64,000 nt of DNA, from assembly GCF_003967555.1 (NCBI RefSeq), contig NZ_BIFS01000001.1:4650001-4714000 (forward strand), written 5' to 3'. The DNA comes from Dictyobacter kobayashii (GTDB lineage Bacteria; Chloroflexota; Ktedonobacteria; Ktedonobacterales; Ktedonobacteraceae). The first letter of the stretch is position 1. Each line of letters opens with the position of its first letter. The notes under the pieces are model-generated. The model was not told where the DNA came from, searched no databases, and saw only the letters and a list, made by a program, of their open reading frames with translations. This document shows, in pieces, positions 52,520 through 61,817 of the stretch. Made by a program: the position numbers and the translations under genes.

Positions 52520-53830
52520 ATGCATGTTCAGTTTAAACGCTATTGGCGCTTACTGACCACTAATCTCTTCCAGCCATTGAACCGCTACTGGCGACTGTTG
52601 GCTCACTATTTGCGCCCTCAGTGGGTGTGGATGTGCCTGCTGGCTGTGATCCTTTTCTCCACCATCTGTGTTCAGGTAAGCACGCCGCTACTGGCGGGCT
52701 ACTTTATCGACCAGGCTACCTCTGGTGGGGCTATGAACTATCTGATTATTCTGGCGCTGCTAACCATGGGACTGGCCCTGGCGGGACAGGGTCTGGCGGT
52801 CGCCGAAACCTATGTGGCCGAGAATGTGAGCTGGGCAGCCACCAATGCGTTGCGTGCTGACCTTGTCGCTCATCTGCTACGGCTGGATGCCTCGTTTCAT
52901 GCGGCCCATACGCCGGGCGAGTTGATTGAGCGCGTGGACGGTGACGTGGCCACGCTGGCTCGCTTCTTCTCACGGTTTGTGGTCTATGTGCTCGGCAACG
53001 CGATCTTGCTGTTGGGTGTACTTGGCTTGCTCTATCATGTGGATTGGCGTGTAGGGCTGGCCATGAGCGCTTTTGTCGTGCTGGCCTTGATCGCCATGCT
53101 GCGTATCCGTGCACTTGCAACCCCTTCCTGGGCCGCGGATCGCCAGGCCAGCGCCGATTTTTATGGTTTCCTGGGTGAATATCTGGCCGGGCTGCAGGAT
53201 ATCAAGTCCAGTGGGGCCGGGGCATTTGTGCTGCGTCGCTGTGCTGAGATGATGCGGTCGTGGCTGGCCGTGACGCGCAAGGCGCAGATGTGGGGTTACA
53301 GCATGGTCGCCACTAGTCAGGGGCTGTTCGCACTCGGCACGGCGGCCGCCTTTGCCCTGGGGGCTATGCTGTTCAGGTCTGGAGCGCTAACCCTCGGCAT
53401 GGTCTACCTGATCTTTCAGTGTACCGAGATGCTGCGCCAGCCGACTGAGCAGATCCGCAATGAAATGCAGGATCTACAGCAGGCGGACGCCAGTATAGCG
53501 CGTATCGAGGCGCTATTGAATACGGTTCCGCGCGTGGTCGATGGTCCCGGTGTCGCACTGCCATCCGGTCCGCTGGCGGTGGAGTGGGATGGCGTCTCAT
53601 TCGGCTATGCAGAGGATGTTCCGGTTCTGCGTGATGTCCGCGTGTCGCTTGCGCCGGGCCGCGTGCTGGGTGTGGTGGGACGCACTGGCAGCGGTAAGAC
53701 GACGCTGACGCGGCTCCTGCTGCGCTTCTACGATCCTCAGGTGGGCGCCGTACGCCTGGGGGCGTGGACCTGCGTGAGGCGAATCTCGCGCAGGTGCGTG
53801 CGCGCATCGGTCTGGTTACCCAGGAGGTGA
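52520..53830 (+). CDS. ABC exporter half-transporter 1, membrane and N-ATPase part (split by frameshift)
   Basis: Start at ATG 52520 (MHVQFKRYWRLL) with AAAGGAAAA upstream; the frame is open 27 codons further. Six-helix exporter membrane domain, with ICVQVSTPLLAGYFIDQAT at the start and AAFALGAMLFRSGALTLGMVYLIFQ near the end. The ATPase then begins (VVGRTGSGKTTLTRLLLRFYDP, Walker A). The printed frame breaks after VRLG. One G added to the run at 53758-53762 gives VRLGGVDLREANLAQVRARIG and joins the next part for a 596-residue protein. Codon use is markedly GC-rich compared with both flanks. Confidence 0.87.
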   Translation: MHVQFKRYWRLLTTNLFQPLNRYWRLLAHYLRPQWVWMCLLAVILFSTICVQVSTPLLAGYFIDQATSGGAMNYLIILALLTMGLALAGQGLAVAETYVAENVSWAATNALRADLVAHLLRLDASFHAAHTPGELIERVDGDVATLARFFSRFVVYVLGNAILLLGVLGLLYHVDWRVGLAMSAFVVLALIAMLRIRALATPSWAADRQASADFYGFLGEYLAGLQDIKSSGAGAFVLRRCAEMMRSWLAVTRKAQMWGYSMVATSQGLFALGTAAAFALGAMLFRSGALTLGMVYLIFQCTEMLRQPTEQIRNEMQDLQQADASIARIEALLNTVPRVVDGPGVALPSGPLAVEWDGVSFGYAEDVPVLRDVRVSLAPGRVLGVVGRTGSGKTTLTRLLLRFYDPQVGAVRLGAWTCVRRISRRCVRASVWLPRR

Positions 53831-54309
53831 ACATCTTTCATGCCAGCGTACGCGATAATCTGACACTGTTCGATGACGGCGTGCCGGATGAGCGCATTAT
53901 GGCGGTGCTAGAAACGCTGGGTCTGGTCGCCTGGTTACGAGAACTGCCGTGTGGGCTGGACACCCCACTTTTGCCCGGTGGTGCTGGACTCTCAGCCGGG
54001 CAGGCACAGGTGCTGGCCTGCGCGCGCATCTTGTTGCGCGATCCCGACCTGGTGATTCTGGACGAGGCGTCCTCGCGCCTGGACCCGGCCACAGATCGAC
54101 TGGTGCAAACGGCGCTGGGCCGGTTGCTCGATGGCCGTACCGGCATCATTGTGGCGCACCGGCTGGACACGATTGCCTATGCCGACGACATACTGGTCAT
54201 GGAGGACGGGCAGGTGCGCGAGTATGGATCGCGGTTTGCCCTGGCTGCCGATCCCAACTCGCGCTTTGCCGGGTTGCTGCGGGTCGCTACTGAGGAGGTG
54301 ACCCTATGA
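53764..54309 (+). CDS. ABC exporter half-transporter 1, ATPase C-terminal part (split by frameshift)
   Basis: Q-loop VTQEVNIF, signature region LSAGQAQVLACAR (LSAGQ in place of LSGGQ), Walker B DLVILDEASSRLD and the H-loop IIVAHRLDTI. Ends at 54309, overlapping the next ATG by four bases (ATGA), so translation of the two half-transporters is coupled. Confidence 0.85.
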   Translation: MDLREANLAQVRARIGLVTQEVNIFHASVRDNLTLFDDGVPDERIMAVLETLGLVAWLRELPCGLDTPLLPGGAGLSAGQAQVLACARILLRDPDLVILDEASSRLDPATDRLVQTALGRLLDGRTGIIVAHRLDTIAYADDILVMEDGQVREYGSRFALAADPNSRFAGLLRVATEEVTL

Positions 54310-54815
54310 AGCAACTCCCAACCTGGCGCTACCTGGTAAAAATGGTTCGCTATAAGCCGTGGCTCTACCTGTCCCACGCGTTGTTGTGGGGAATGGGTAA
54401 CGTGTTGATACTCCTGGTCGGGCTGATCGCCCGTGCCTTCTTCGATACGCTTACCGGCCAGGCGCACGTGCCCATGGACACGACAGGACTAATTCTATTG
54501 CTGGTAGTGCTCGCAGCAAGTCGTGTGGTCCTGTGGCTCACTGCCGGCTTTGTCGAGATCACCATGCGTTTCACCATGAGTGGACTGTTGCGTCGCAATT
54601 TGCTGCGGCTTGTCCTGCAGCGGCCGGGCGCCTATGCCCTGCCCTACTCTGTGGGTGAGACTATCAGCCGCTTTCGCGACGATGCCTATCAGGCTGAGGA
54701 TTGCATAGATTGGAGCGATGAGATTACGGGCCAGGGCCTGTTTGCCGTGGTGGCATTCCTGATGCTCCTGCAGATCGATGTCCGCATGACGCTGATTACC
54801 ATCCTGCCCTCGTGA
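54306..54815 (+). CDS. ABC exporter half-transporter 2, N-terminal membrane part (split by frameshift)
   Basis: Starts [19 protein letters not shown] and carries the first two or three helices ([41 protein letters not shown]). It ends prematurely at TILPS. One C added to the run at 54807-54809 restores [16 protein letters not shown] and continues into the next part, giving about 592 residues at 54306-56083. Confidence 0.82.
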   Translation: MKQLPTWRYLVKMVRYKPWLYLSHALLWGMGNVLILLVGLIARAFFDTLTGQAHVPMDTTGLILLLVVLAASRVVLWLTAGFVEITMRFTMSGLLRRNLLRLVLQRPGAYALPYSVGETISRFRDDAYQAEDCIDWSDEITGQGLFAVVAFLMLLQIDVRMTLITILPS

Positions 54816-56083
54816 TCGTGGCGCTGGTAGCGCGGCGGGCGAGCACGGCGTTGGGCCGTTGCCGTGAAGCCAGTAGTGAGGCCACCAGCCAGGTCACCGG
54901 AGCTATCGGCGATATCCTGGCGGCGGCGCAAACCATGCAGGCCGCGGGCGCCGAAGAGCGCATCATGGCGCGCTTCCGACGGCTGAACGAGCAGCGCCGT
55001 AAAGCTATGCTGGTCGATCGTGTGGCGACCCAGGCCCTGAATGCCATCACGTCCAATACGGTGAGTGTGGGTACCGCGCTGATTATGCTGCTGGCCGCCG
55101 GTCGGTTGGGTAACGGAAGCCTGACGGTGGGTGACTTTGCCATGTTTGTCTTGTATCTGGGTTTCATCGCCGACTTTACCTCCGGGGTCGGCCAGTTCCT
55201 GGCCCATTACAAACAAACTGGCGTCGCTTTCACACGTATGGGTGTCTTGTTGGGGGATGCACCACCAACCGCGCTGGTGGAACACATCCCGCTGCATCTG
55301 CGCGGACCTCTACCCACGGTGCCCCCTCCAGCGCGTAGCGCGACCGACCGGTTGACTCTCTTAGAGGTGCGCGGGCTGACCTATCGCCACCCGCAATCGG
55401 GACGTGGCATTGATTCGGTGGACCTGTGCCTGTCGCGTGGTACCCTGACGGTGGTGACGGGGCGCGTCGGCGCGGGCAAGACAACGCTCCTGCAGACCTT
55501 CCTGGGCTTGCTGCCCCAGGAGGCGGGCAAGATTCAGTGGAACGGCCACATTGTGGATGACGTGGCATCCTTCCTGGTGCCGCCCCATGCGGCGTATACA
55601 GCCCAGGTGCCGCGCCTGTTCAGCGAGACGCTGAAGCAGAACATCCTGCTGGGGCTACCCGACGACCCTGCGGCCCTGGCCGTCGCCGTGCGGGGTGCCG
55701 TTATGGAACATGACGTACAGGAGTTGAAGGTCGGCTTGGAGACGTCCGTGGGCACGCGTGGCGTCAAGCTCTCAGGAGGGCAGGTACAACGCACGGCGGC
55801 GGCGCGCATGTTGGTGCGGGGCGCCGAGTTGCTGGTGATCGACGACCTGTCCAGCGCGCTGGATGTCGAGACCGAACAGGCCCTCTGGGAACGCATCTTT
55901 GAGCGCGCAGATGTCACTTGCCTGGTCGTTACGCATCGACGTGCCCCCTTGCAACGTGCCGATCACATCATAGTCCTCAAGGATGGTAGGGTCGACGCAG
56001 AAGGGACATTGGACGAGTTGCTCGCGACCAACGAAGAGATGAGGAGGTTGTGGCAGGGAGATTATGGAGATGGGCATGAATAG
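54812..56083 (+). CDS. ABC exporter half-transporter 2, remaining membrane part and ATPase (split by frameshift)
   Basis: The remaining helices ([33 protein letters not shown] in pieces) are followed by an ATPase domain. Walker A is [13 protein letters not shown]-loop TAQVPRLF; signature [15 protein letters not shown]; Walker [13 protein letters not shown], where the usual Glu after the Walker B Asp is replaced (DDLS), which would reduce hydrolysis at one site. H-loop VVTHRRAPL. Together with half-transporter 1 it would form a heterodimeric exporter, perhaps with one degenerate site. The substrate is unknown; no peptide or antibiotic gene is adjacent. Confidence 0.85.
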   Translation: MIVALVARRASTALGRCREASSEATSQVTGAIGDILAAAQTMQAAGAEERIMARFRRLNEQRRKAMLVDRVATQALNAITSNTVSVGTALIMLLAAGRLGNGSLTVGDFAMFVLYLGFIADFTSGVGQFLAHYKQTGVAFTRMGVLLGDAPPTALVEHIPLHLRGPLPTVPPPARSATDRLTLLEVRGLTYRHPQSGRGIDSVDLCLSRGTLTVVTGRVGAGKTTLLQTFLGLLPQEAGKIQWNGHIVDDVASFLVPPHAAYTAQVPRLFSETLKQNILLGLPDDPAALAVAVRGAVMEHDVQELKVGLETSVGTRGVKLSGGQVQRTAAARMLVRGAELLVIDDLSSALDVETEQALWERIFERADVTCLVVTHRRAPLQRADHIIVLKDGRVDAEGTLDELLATNEEMRRLWQGDYGDGHE

Positions 56084-56094
56084 ATGCCTTATCA

Positions 56095-56125
56095 TTCAGA
56101 GAAGAACATAGCAATCTTCTCTGAA
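56095..56125. terminator. Terminator after the ABC exporter
   Basis: TTCAGAGAAG (56095-56104) pairs with CTTCTCTGAA (56116-56125), 12 bp after the exporter stop. A second stem, AGAGAGCC with GGCTCTCT (56134-56182 region), lies next to the methyltransferase stop and may serve that gene. Confidence 0.6.
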
Positions 56126-56193
56126 GACACCATAGAGAGCCCATACCTTATAGTATTGCACTATATGTTACAGGCTCTCTATCTTTTATAGGG

Positions 56194-56994
56194 CTACTTT
56201 TTGCGTCCTTTTAGCAAGATATAATCTGCTGAAAAGCTGATGAGCTGTCCTGCCTCGTTTTTGACGATCTCAAAATAGCTTTGCACTGACTGAGAACGCG
56301 ATAAGATGTGCGCTTCAAGTTGACTAGTTTCTTCTGCGGACAATTGCGAGCGCGTTGTCCACTCTCTATAGTTGTGGGTACGCCGAAACATCTCAGCACG
56401 CTCAATTTCCAGATCCGCTTCCTGAAAGAAGGTTTGCCATTGTTCCTGGGTGTAAGAACAGATATGCGAGTTGTCACGCCATTTTTCTATGCCATTGAGA
56501 AAGGCATTTAATTCTGGATCAGCCGGGGCGCAACTGTCGATGAGGAGAAAGAGACCGTGTGTTTTGAGTACGCGGGCAATCTCGTTCACCGCTTGAGATA
56601 CATTGGGGAAGTGGTGGGGCGCAATACGACAGGTTGCGCGATCAAATGAATTGTCAGCGAAAGGAAGCTGTTCGGCGTCGGCGATACGATATTGAGCATT
56701 GGTTACCCCTTGCCCGGTAAGAAAGGCTTTAGCTTGTTCGAGCATGGCTGGCGTGAGATCAGTCACAGTGATTTGTGCAACATGCGGAGCGATTGCTAAG
56801 GCGGTATGGCCCCCGCCCGTAGCGATATCGATCGCGTGCAGAGCAGCATCCCATTCGCCGAGCTCAATTAAACGTTGCAGATCACTACCCGTGCGATGAG
56901 ACGAACTGGTGACATAGTTAGCCGCTGTACGACTAAAGTAAGCCTGTACCTGCGCTTTCTGAATATCACTTGTATTCGATGAATCAGCTGTCAT
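56194..56994 (-). CDS. Class I SAM-dependent methyltransferase (UbiE-like)
   Basis: 266 residues from ATG 56994, chosen because GAGAGGAA precedes it and MTADSSNTSDIQKAQV suits the family; the frame is open 52 codons more. Motif I HAIDIATGGGHTALA, post-I VTDLTPAMLEQAK, motif II ADAEQLPFADNSFD and motif III VLKTHGLFLLID are all present. It methylates a small molecule of unknown identity. It is divergent from the LysR gene with a LysR box between them, which is the classic target-gene arrangement. Confidence 0.87.
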   Translation of the reverse strand: MTADSSNTSDIQKAQVQAYFSRTAANYVTSSSHRTGSDLQRLIELGEWDAALHAIDIATGGGHTALAIAPHVAQITVTDLTPAMLEQAKAFLTGQGVTNAQYRIADAEQLPFADNSFDRATCRIAPHHFPNVSQAVNEIARVLKTHGLFLLIDSCAPADPELNAFLNGIEKWRDNSHICSYTQEQWQTFFQEADLEIERAEMFRRTHNYREWTTRSQLSAEETSQLEAHILSRSQSVQSYFEIVKNEAGQLISFSADYILLKGRKK

Positions 56995-57140
56995 TAAATA
57001 TTCCTCTCTTTTCATGAGCCTGCTTAACTCTGACGAGTATGGCTCTCGTTCCTTCTTCCTTGAAGGGTTTGCGCTAGAATGCTCATACACAAAGTATAGG
57101 GGAGAGTAGTTGATACGTCCAACACTTATTTGATATATTG

Positions 57141-57161
57141 TTGATCTCACAGTGAGATCAA
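57141..57161. promoter_or_regulatory. LysR-type operator, perfect 21-bp palindrome
   Basis: TTGATCTCAC-A-GTGAGATCAA contains the ATC-N9-GAT (T-N11-A) LysR box. It lies 20 bp before the LysR start and about 147 bp before the chosen methyltransferase start. Confidence 0.75.
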
Positions 57162-57179
57162 CCCACGAAGAGGAGCAGG

Positions 57180-58088
57180 ATGGAATTTCATCAACTCACC
57201 TATTTCCTGGCGGCGGCGCAAACACAAAACTTTCGTAAAGCCGCTGAACTCTGCCTCGTCGCGCAATCCGCCTTGAGCCGCCAGATCGCGGCACTGGAAG
57301 GAGAGCTAGAGGTCGAGCTTTTTACGCGCCACAAGAAACGCGTCGTGTTGACGCCCGAGGGCCAGGAGTTTGCGCTCTACGTCAGAAACGCCATGGAACA
57401 GTTGCAGGAGGGTCAGCAATGGTTAACCGAATTACACAGTGGGCAGCGCGGCACAATTCGCCTTGGCTGCGTTGAATCGCTGGCAAGCGCTTTTTTGCCC
57501 ACCTTCTTTGCCGCGTTTCATCAGCATTACCCGCAGGTGCGCTTGAAAGTACGTGTCAACCATACCGACGAATTGATCAGCATGGTAGAGCAGGGAGAGA
57601 TAGAGCTAGGGCTGGTTCTCGATCCACATCTGCAATCAGAACTGCTGATCGTCAAAGAGCTCTTTCGCCAGCCGCTCCACCTGCTCGTTTCCTCACAACA
57701 TCAACTGGCCCGCATGAATGTGCCAGCCGTCACATTGGAACACATCACCAGTGAACAGCTCCTCCTGCTGGACCAGACCTCCCGCATGGGACAGATCACC
57801 AAGCGCATCTTTGCCCAGCGTGGGCTATCAATACAGCCCCTGGTTGAGATCGAATCGGTTGAGGGACTCAAAGAGATGGTCAGGCAGGGTATCGGTGTGA
57901 CCCTGACACTTCCCGCCTTAATACGCTCGTCACAGGTTGGCAATGACCTGCTACTGCTCCCGATCACCGACTTACCAGAAGAGTTTATCTTTGCCCTCGT
58001 TTATCGCCGCGTCGGCTCGATCTCACGTGCAGCTCGCGAGTTCATCAACGGTATCTCTCATCAGCTCATGAAGAACATACAGCTATAA
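57180..58088 (+). CDS. LysR-family transcriptional regulator
   Basis: 302 residues, the usual length. N-terminal helix-turn-helix (MEFHQLTYFLAAAQTQNF; KAAELCLVAQSALSRQIAALE in pieces), then the two-lobed inducer-binding domain beginning GTIRLGCVESLASAFLP. AGGAGC precedes ATG. It is divergent from the methyltransferase gene and likely activates it in response to an unknown ligand. Confidence 0.92.
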   Translation: MEFHQLTYFLAAAQTQNFRKAAELCLVAQSALSRQIAALEGELEVELFTRHKKRVVLTPEGQEFALYVRNAMEQLQEGQQWLTELHSGQRGTIRLGCVESLASAFLPTFFAAFHQHYPQVRLKVRVNHTDELISMVEQGEIELGLVLDPHLQSELLIVKELFRQPLHLLVSSQHQLARMNVPAVTLEHITSEQLLLLDQTSRMGQITKRIFAQRGLSIQPLVEIESVEGLKEMVRQGIGVTLTLPALIRSSQVGNDLLLLPITDLPEEFIFALVYRRVGSISRAAREFINGISHQLMKNIQL

Positions 58089-58312
58089 TCAAGCGGCAAG
58101 GAGAAATCGTAGTCATAAAAGAGCCAGCTTAGCTCGAACATACAGATGCGTGTCAGAGAATGCCTGTTATGCACCTTAGACAGAATATGTAAGTTAAAGT
58201 TTGTTATCTGGATACGAAAAGTATTTCCAAAAACAACATTGTATAAAGGCGTTTATTGCAGGTATAATAAATATATATGCATTAAAGTAAGAAGTGAGTT
58301 GTATTTATTGGC

Positions 58313-59434
58313 ATGGATAACAAACAGGAAAACAAGGACGGCGAGCAGCTTCGCCTCTACATTAATGGTTGTGCCTTTATCCAGCTTTCTGGTGGCAAAG
58401 ATTATATTTTGTACCAGGCGCCCGAGCCACGTACTCTTGGAGATATCAAGGCTGATCTCTTTCTTGAGCATGTTCCTGATAAAGGCTGGTGGGGAGGTCT
58501 ACGCCTGAATGGCCGTTTTCGCATCCAGCTCAAGCTTGCTGCACGCACACTCTTCCCTATTCCAGAGATTGCTCTTCAAGCAACTGAAGAATTTCTTGCT
58601 GATGAACACAATGTACGTAAAGTATTGGAGGCCATGCGTGAGCGCAAGCAAGATCTGCAAACCTTTTCTTATGTGCCACCCAGATCTGTAGATGTTGATC
58701 CAGAGAATTATTTTTCGCCTGACCTTTTGGAGGTGGATGGAACCATTTTTACTCTGTACCATCTCACACAGACCGAGGCCGTCTACCGATCGTGGGAACG
58801 CAGGCAAGTGGTAGGGATTGAGGCTACTCTAAAATTGGGCCATAGCTATGGCCAGGGCTGGCAATCCGTCTTACATTTTTCGGGTGCGCGTAGCGTGATA
58901 TTTGAACCGGCTGTTGATCAACTTTTTCTCACGCCCGAGCATGCCTTGAAAACGCTGCTTGTATTCTGCAAAGAGGAAGAACATGTGCGCAACCTCGTTC
59001 AACAACTCAAACAGCTTGGCCCGGAAGATAACATCTTTATAAGACACTATGGTGAGGCACTTATGACAGCAAAACTGCCCTTACTCATCAATAAGATAGA
59101 CTTTGTGTGGCAAAAGCAGATCAGTGAGGGACAACTCTATCAGGCGAAGCGAGCGACCCTGGTCAACTTTAATAAAGTGTATATCCAGCTGATAGAGACA
59201 TGGCATAAAGGATGGTTAGCAGGCGTGCAATTTAGAGATGTCTCAGGTATCTACTTCGAAAAAGATGAAAATGTCGGCTTCTCCACCCCAGAAGAGGCCC
59301 TTGCGGCCGCACAAAGATTTATCGCATTGAAAACAGAGGGCTGGAAGATTCTTTACCATGCTCATAATCAAAGGCTCGCTTTACAATGCCGAACCGGCCG
59401 CTATGATCGATTGATCTCAATCAGTATATCATAA
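58313..59434 (+). CDS. Hypothetical protein built from three related repeats
   Basis: 373 residues. I see three units of about 120 residues, each ending in a short strand, a TP-E-AL-like helix and a following helix. They are GGLRLNGRFRIQL..IPEIALQATEEFLADEHNVRKVLE, QSVLHFSGARSVIF..LTPEHALKTLLVFCKEEEHVRNLV and AGVQFRDVSGIYF..STPEEALAAAQRFIALK. Each unit also starts with a GxGW/KGW step (KGWWGG, GQGWQS, HKGWLA). No signal peptide or span, so cytosolic. No family recognised. The ribosome site is weak. It stands alone between a LysR gene and 410 bp of gene-free DNA. Confidence 0.78.
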   Translation: MDNKQENKDGEQLRLYINGCAFIQLSGGKDYILYQAPEPRTLGDIKADLFLEHVPDKGWWGGLRLNGRFRIQLKLAARTLFPIPEIALQATEEFLADEHNVRKVLEAMRERKQDLQTFSYVPPRSVDVDPENYFSPDLLEVDGTIFTLYHLTQTEAVYRSWERRQVVGIEATLKLGHSYGQGWQSVLHFSGARSVIFEPAVDQLFLTPEHALKTLLVFCKEEEHVRNLVQQLKQLGPEDNIFIRHYGEALMTAKLPLLINKIDFVWQKQISEGQLYQAKRATLVNFNKVYIQLIETWHKGWLAGVQFRDVSGIYFEKDENVGFSTPEEALAAAQRFIALKTEGWKILYHAHNQRLALQCRTGRYDRLISISIS

Positions 59435-59844
59435 CCAAAATAAGTGCATTACTGTGGTTCTGTGGGCCGATGGTGGTGGGAAAATTAAGTAGGCCGTGCT
59501 GCCTACATTACCATCTTTTCTTTCAATATATCACATCGTTCCTTAGTGTTTCGGCGCTCAAAGTGAGAGAAATTACAGGTTTCTTGTTTACTGTCTCATA
59601 TGCAGGGTATTTCTGTCTGCCTATACTTGCTTTATGCTGGGAAAGTGCAGCCACAAAGAGGGACGCAGCATTTCGGCAGAGAAAAGGAAGGTGTAATAGT
59701 TAAACACGAATTAATGTCTTGCTGTTCTTTAGCATGCCAGGCGAGATTAACAGTCTATAGACAATTTTTTATGGAAACTATTCTGATAACTCTCCAAACT
59801 GTGTAACTTTTTACTAGGGATTTGAAGTGCTAAAATGTTGAGAT
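59435..59844. other. Intergenic region without a supported gene
   Basis: 410 bp, AT-rich. Short frames here have no coding character and no repeat or strong hairpin was noticed. Confidence 0.5.
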
Positions 59845-60171
59845 TCAATAATTGCCGTAGGTTGCCGAAAAGCGGAGAAATAAAAACCCCTCAGGCGGCT
59901 GTACGAGGAAGGAAATGGACCAAGTAGCAGCGTAAGCGCGGTTGAGACGACGACTGGAGTCAAGAGCGGGAGCATAGGCTTGAAGGATGCAAAGGATAAT
60001 GATACTAACAATCGTGTTCCAGAGGGTAAACGGGGTAGTGAGAGCAACCAAAGCAATAGCATTAGCTAGTCCAGCACCAATAATAGCAAAGGCAACATCT
60101 TGGGGCTTGTAGCCTTTGTCCTCGTAATACTTTTTAGGTGTCTGTTGTTGATCTACTCTTGAGCCAGGCAA
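59845..60171 (-). CDS. Small membrane protein, probably truncated at its N-terminus
   Basis: Up to 108 residues; the frame opens at a TTG with no ATG or ribosome site nearby, so the 5' end may be lost. Two hydrophobic segments, AIIGAGLANAIALVALTTPF and NTIVSIIILCILQAYA, then a basic tail. The lead DQQQTPKKYYEDKGYKPQDVA is protein-like. No family recognised. Confidence 0.5.
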   Translation of the reverse strand: MPGSRVDQQQTPKKYYEDKGYKPQDVAFAIIGAGLANAIALVALTTPFTLWNTIVSIIILCILQAYAPALDSSRRLNRAYAATWSISFLVQPPEGFLFLRFSATYGNY

Positions 60172-60192
60172 TAGTTGACTTCGCCTGTCTTC

Positions 60193-60651
60193 TTATCTGT
60201 CTGCGGCGAGTGGAAGAGATGTAAGCAGCTCTTGAGCATGCCCTAACAGGATTGGGAGCCGGAGCTTATCTTGCATTAATTGAAGCGATTCGAGGCTGAA
60301 CCAACCGTACGCTAAGAGTTCGTGATCTTGTAAGGTCACCCCCTGGCTCAGGTATCCACCATACGAATCTCCCACCAGAAGAAACGGTTGTTCAGGGATG
60401 ACTGCATCGATAAAATCGACGACCACATCGAGGATGTCATCGGTCCCCTGGATAGACGAGCTGCCAGGTGTCTGCCCCATACCGGGCAGATCGAGATAGA
60501 TCCGCTGCCATCCGTGCTGTTGGGTAAACAGAGGTTCCATGCAGCCTTCCATCTGGCGGTGGTCACTGGAAAACCCATGCAAGAAAATGATGGGAGTACC
60601 TGTTCCATAGGTTTCGTAGAAGAGATGAACATCACGGACGATACATTTCAT
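60193..60651 (-). CDS. Truncated alpha/beta hydrolase fused to an unrelated C-terminus
   Basis: 152 residues. The first 95 are a good alpha/beta hydrolase N-half: IIFLHGFSSDHRQ oxyanion region, LDLPGMGQT, and the nucleophile elbow VGDSYGG. After GGYLSQ the chain changes to VTLQDHELLAYGWFSLESLQ, which resembles the C-terminal part of a Nudix-type domain and not the hydrolase lid. The acid and His of the triad are missing. A deletion appears to have joined two genes. It is probably not an active hydrolase. Confidence 0.6.
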   Translation of the reverse strand: MKCIVRDVHLFYETYGTGTPIIFLHGFSSDHRQMEGCMEPLFTQQHGWQRIYLDLPGMGQTPGSSSIQGTDDILDVVVDFIDAVIPEQPFLLVGDSYGGYLSQGVTLQDHELLAYGWFSLESLQLMQDKLRLPILLGHAQELLTSLPLAADR

Positions 60652-60911
60652 ATATTAGGGAACTTCCTTTTCTTTCGTATTTGTGACTGCTAGCTTGTGA
60701 CTGAGACCAGCGTATCATTCAATACAACGCTTCCTCAGTATATGTTGCCGAGAAGATCGGCACCAGGAAAAAAGTATGCTGATAGCATTGCTCGCTCGCC
60801 TTTTCCTCTTTTTCGATGTGTGCTCATAGCCAAACTCTCATTCTCTATCATAGATTGAAAGGATCAGTCGATGATGCATCCCTGGTAGACCAACGCCTGG
60901 CGACGCAAGGA

Positions 60912-61703
60912 TCAACCGAATGTATAGGGTGTGCTGCTCCCACCACAGTAATCTTTAAAGTACCGATCTGGAGCAAATTCAAAACTACAGGCCTTATTTA
61001 ATAGATACTTTTCTTTTAAAGATGCGATTTTTTGCTCATTCAATGCACAGATCTGGAAAGGATCGCAGGAAGACATCAAATAAGAATCAGAGACTATGTG
61101 CTTCCACGAAGGCATTTCATGAAAAGAAGGGACCAGCTTGCTCCATTGTGGATGATACCCAAAGAAATTCACCGCTTCAACCTCCTCGAACCATGCCCGT
61201 ACGGCAAGAGGCACTGGCCCCACAATTTGCTCCAATATATCGATAGAGCATGTTGTTTGCTGTAAGCGCCTTTTTTCCTGCTCTAATTCGCCCACATCTA
61301 CAAATATTGCGAGCGAGGGGTCCTGTGCAAGAAACTGTTCAGTTTCAGCAATCTCCTCTTCTCGCTGTTTCGCCGGCAAGAAAACAGGAGGTTGTTCATG
61401 GACCCAGTCCCTCATCTCTTGATACTGCCTCCGGTTTTGAGGTGAAGTTAATGAATGGACTAGTTGCTCGTGCAGGCGAACGTCATACCCAAAGACAAAT
61501 CCGCATTGAAGTAATTTTGCAATCAGCGTTTCAATATTCACCCGTACACGCCTCATCATCGCTCGTGTAACTGCCAATGCTTCTGCGTGGAGCTGATCAT
61601 CAAAGACTGCCGGGCCCAGTTGAACTAACTCATCCCATACTGCTCTATGCTGGCCTTCTTGATACCGTTCTAAGTAGCGAAAACCGCTCTCTTTCTTCTT
61701 CAT
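60912..61703 (-). CDS. Hypothetical protein with an SMI1/KNR4-like or related core
   Basis: About 263 residues from ATG 61703 (MKKKESGFRYLERYQEGQH), with GAGGTG some way upstream; the frame is open a further 54 codons into DNA with no coding look. It is helical and charged. A core SIDILEQIVGPVPLAVRAWFEEVEAVNFFGYHP, in pieces, is reminiscent of proteins reading GPLPLSLRAWYEVVG..GxHP in other soil bacteria, some called SMI1/KNR4-type or LRR-associated. The identity is uncertain. A C-terminal FEFAPDRYFKDYCGGSSTPY motif also belongs to that group. Confidence 0.65.
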   Translation of the reverse strand: MKKKESGFRYLERYQEGQHRAVWDELVQLGPAVFDDQLHAEALAVTRAMMRRVRVNIETLIAKLLQCGFVFGYDVRLHEQLVHSLTSPQNRRQYQEMRDWVHEQPPVFLPAKQREEEIAETEQFLAQDPSLAIFVDVGELEQEKRRLQQTTCSIDILEQIVGPVPLAVRAWFEEVEAVNFFGYHPQWSKLVPSFHEMPSWKHIVSDSYLMSSCDPFQICALNEQKIASLKEKYLLNKACSFEFAPDRYFKDYCGGSSTPYTFG

Positions 61704-61817
61704 CACCGTCTTACACCTCTTCGGAAAGATGACCTCATCCTCTCTTTTTGCTTTGCGAAAGGCAATTTCAAGAGGCATCTCGCATCTGATCTTTGCAAGA
61801 AGCATCTCTGTGAGAGG

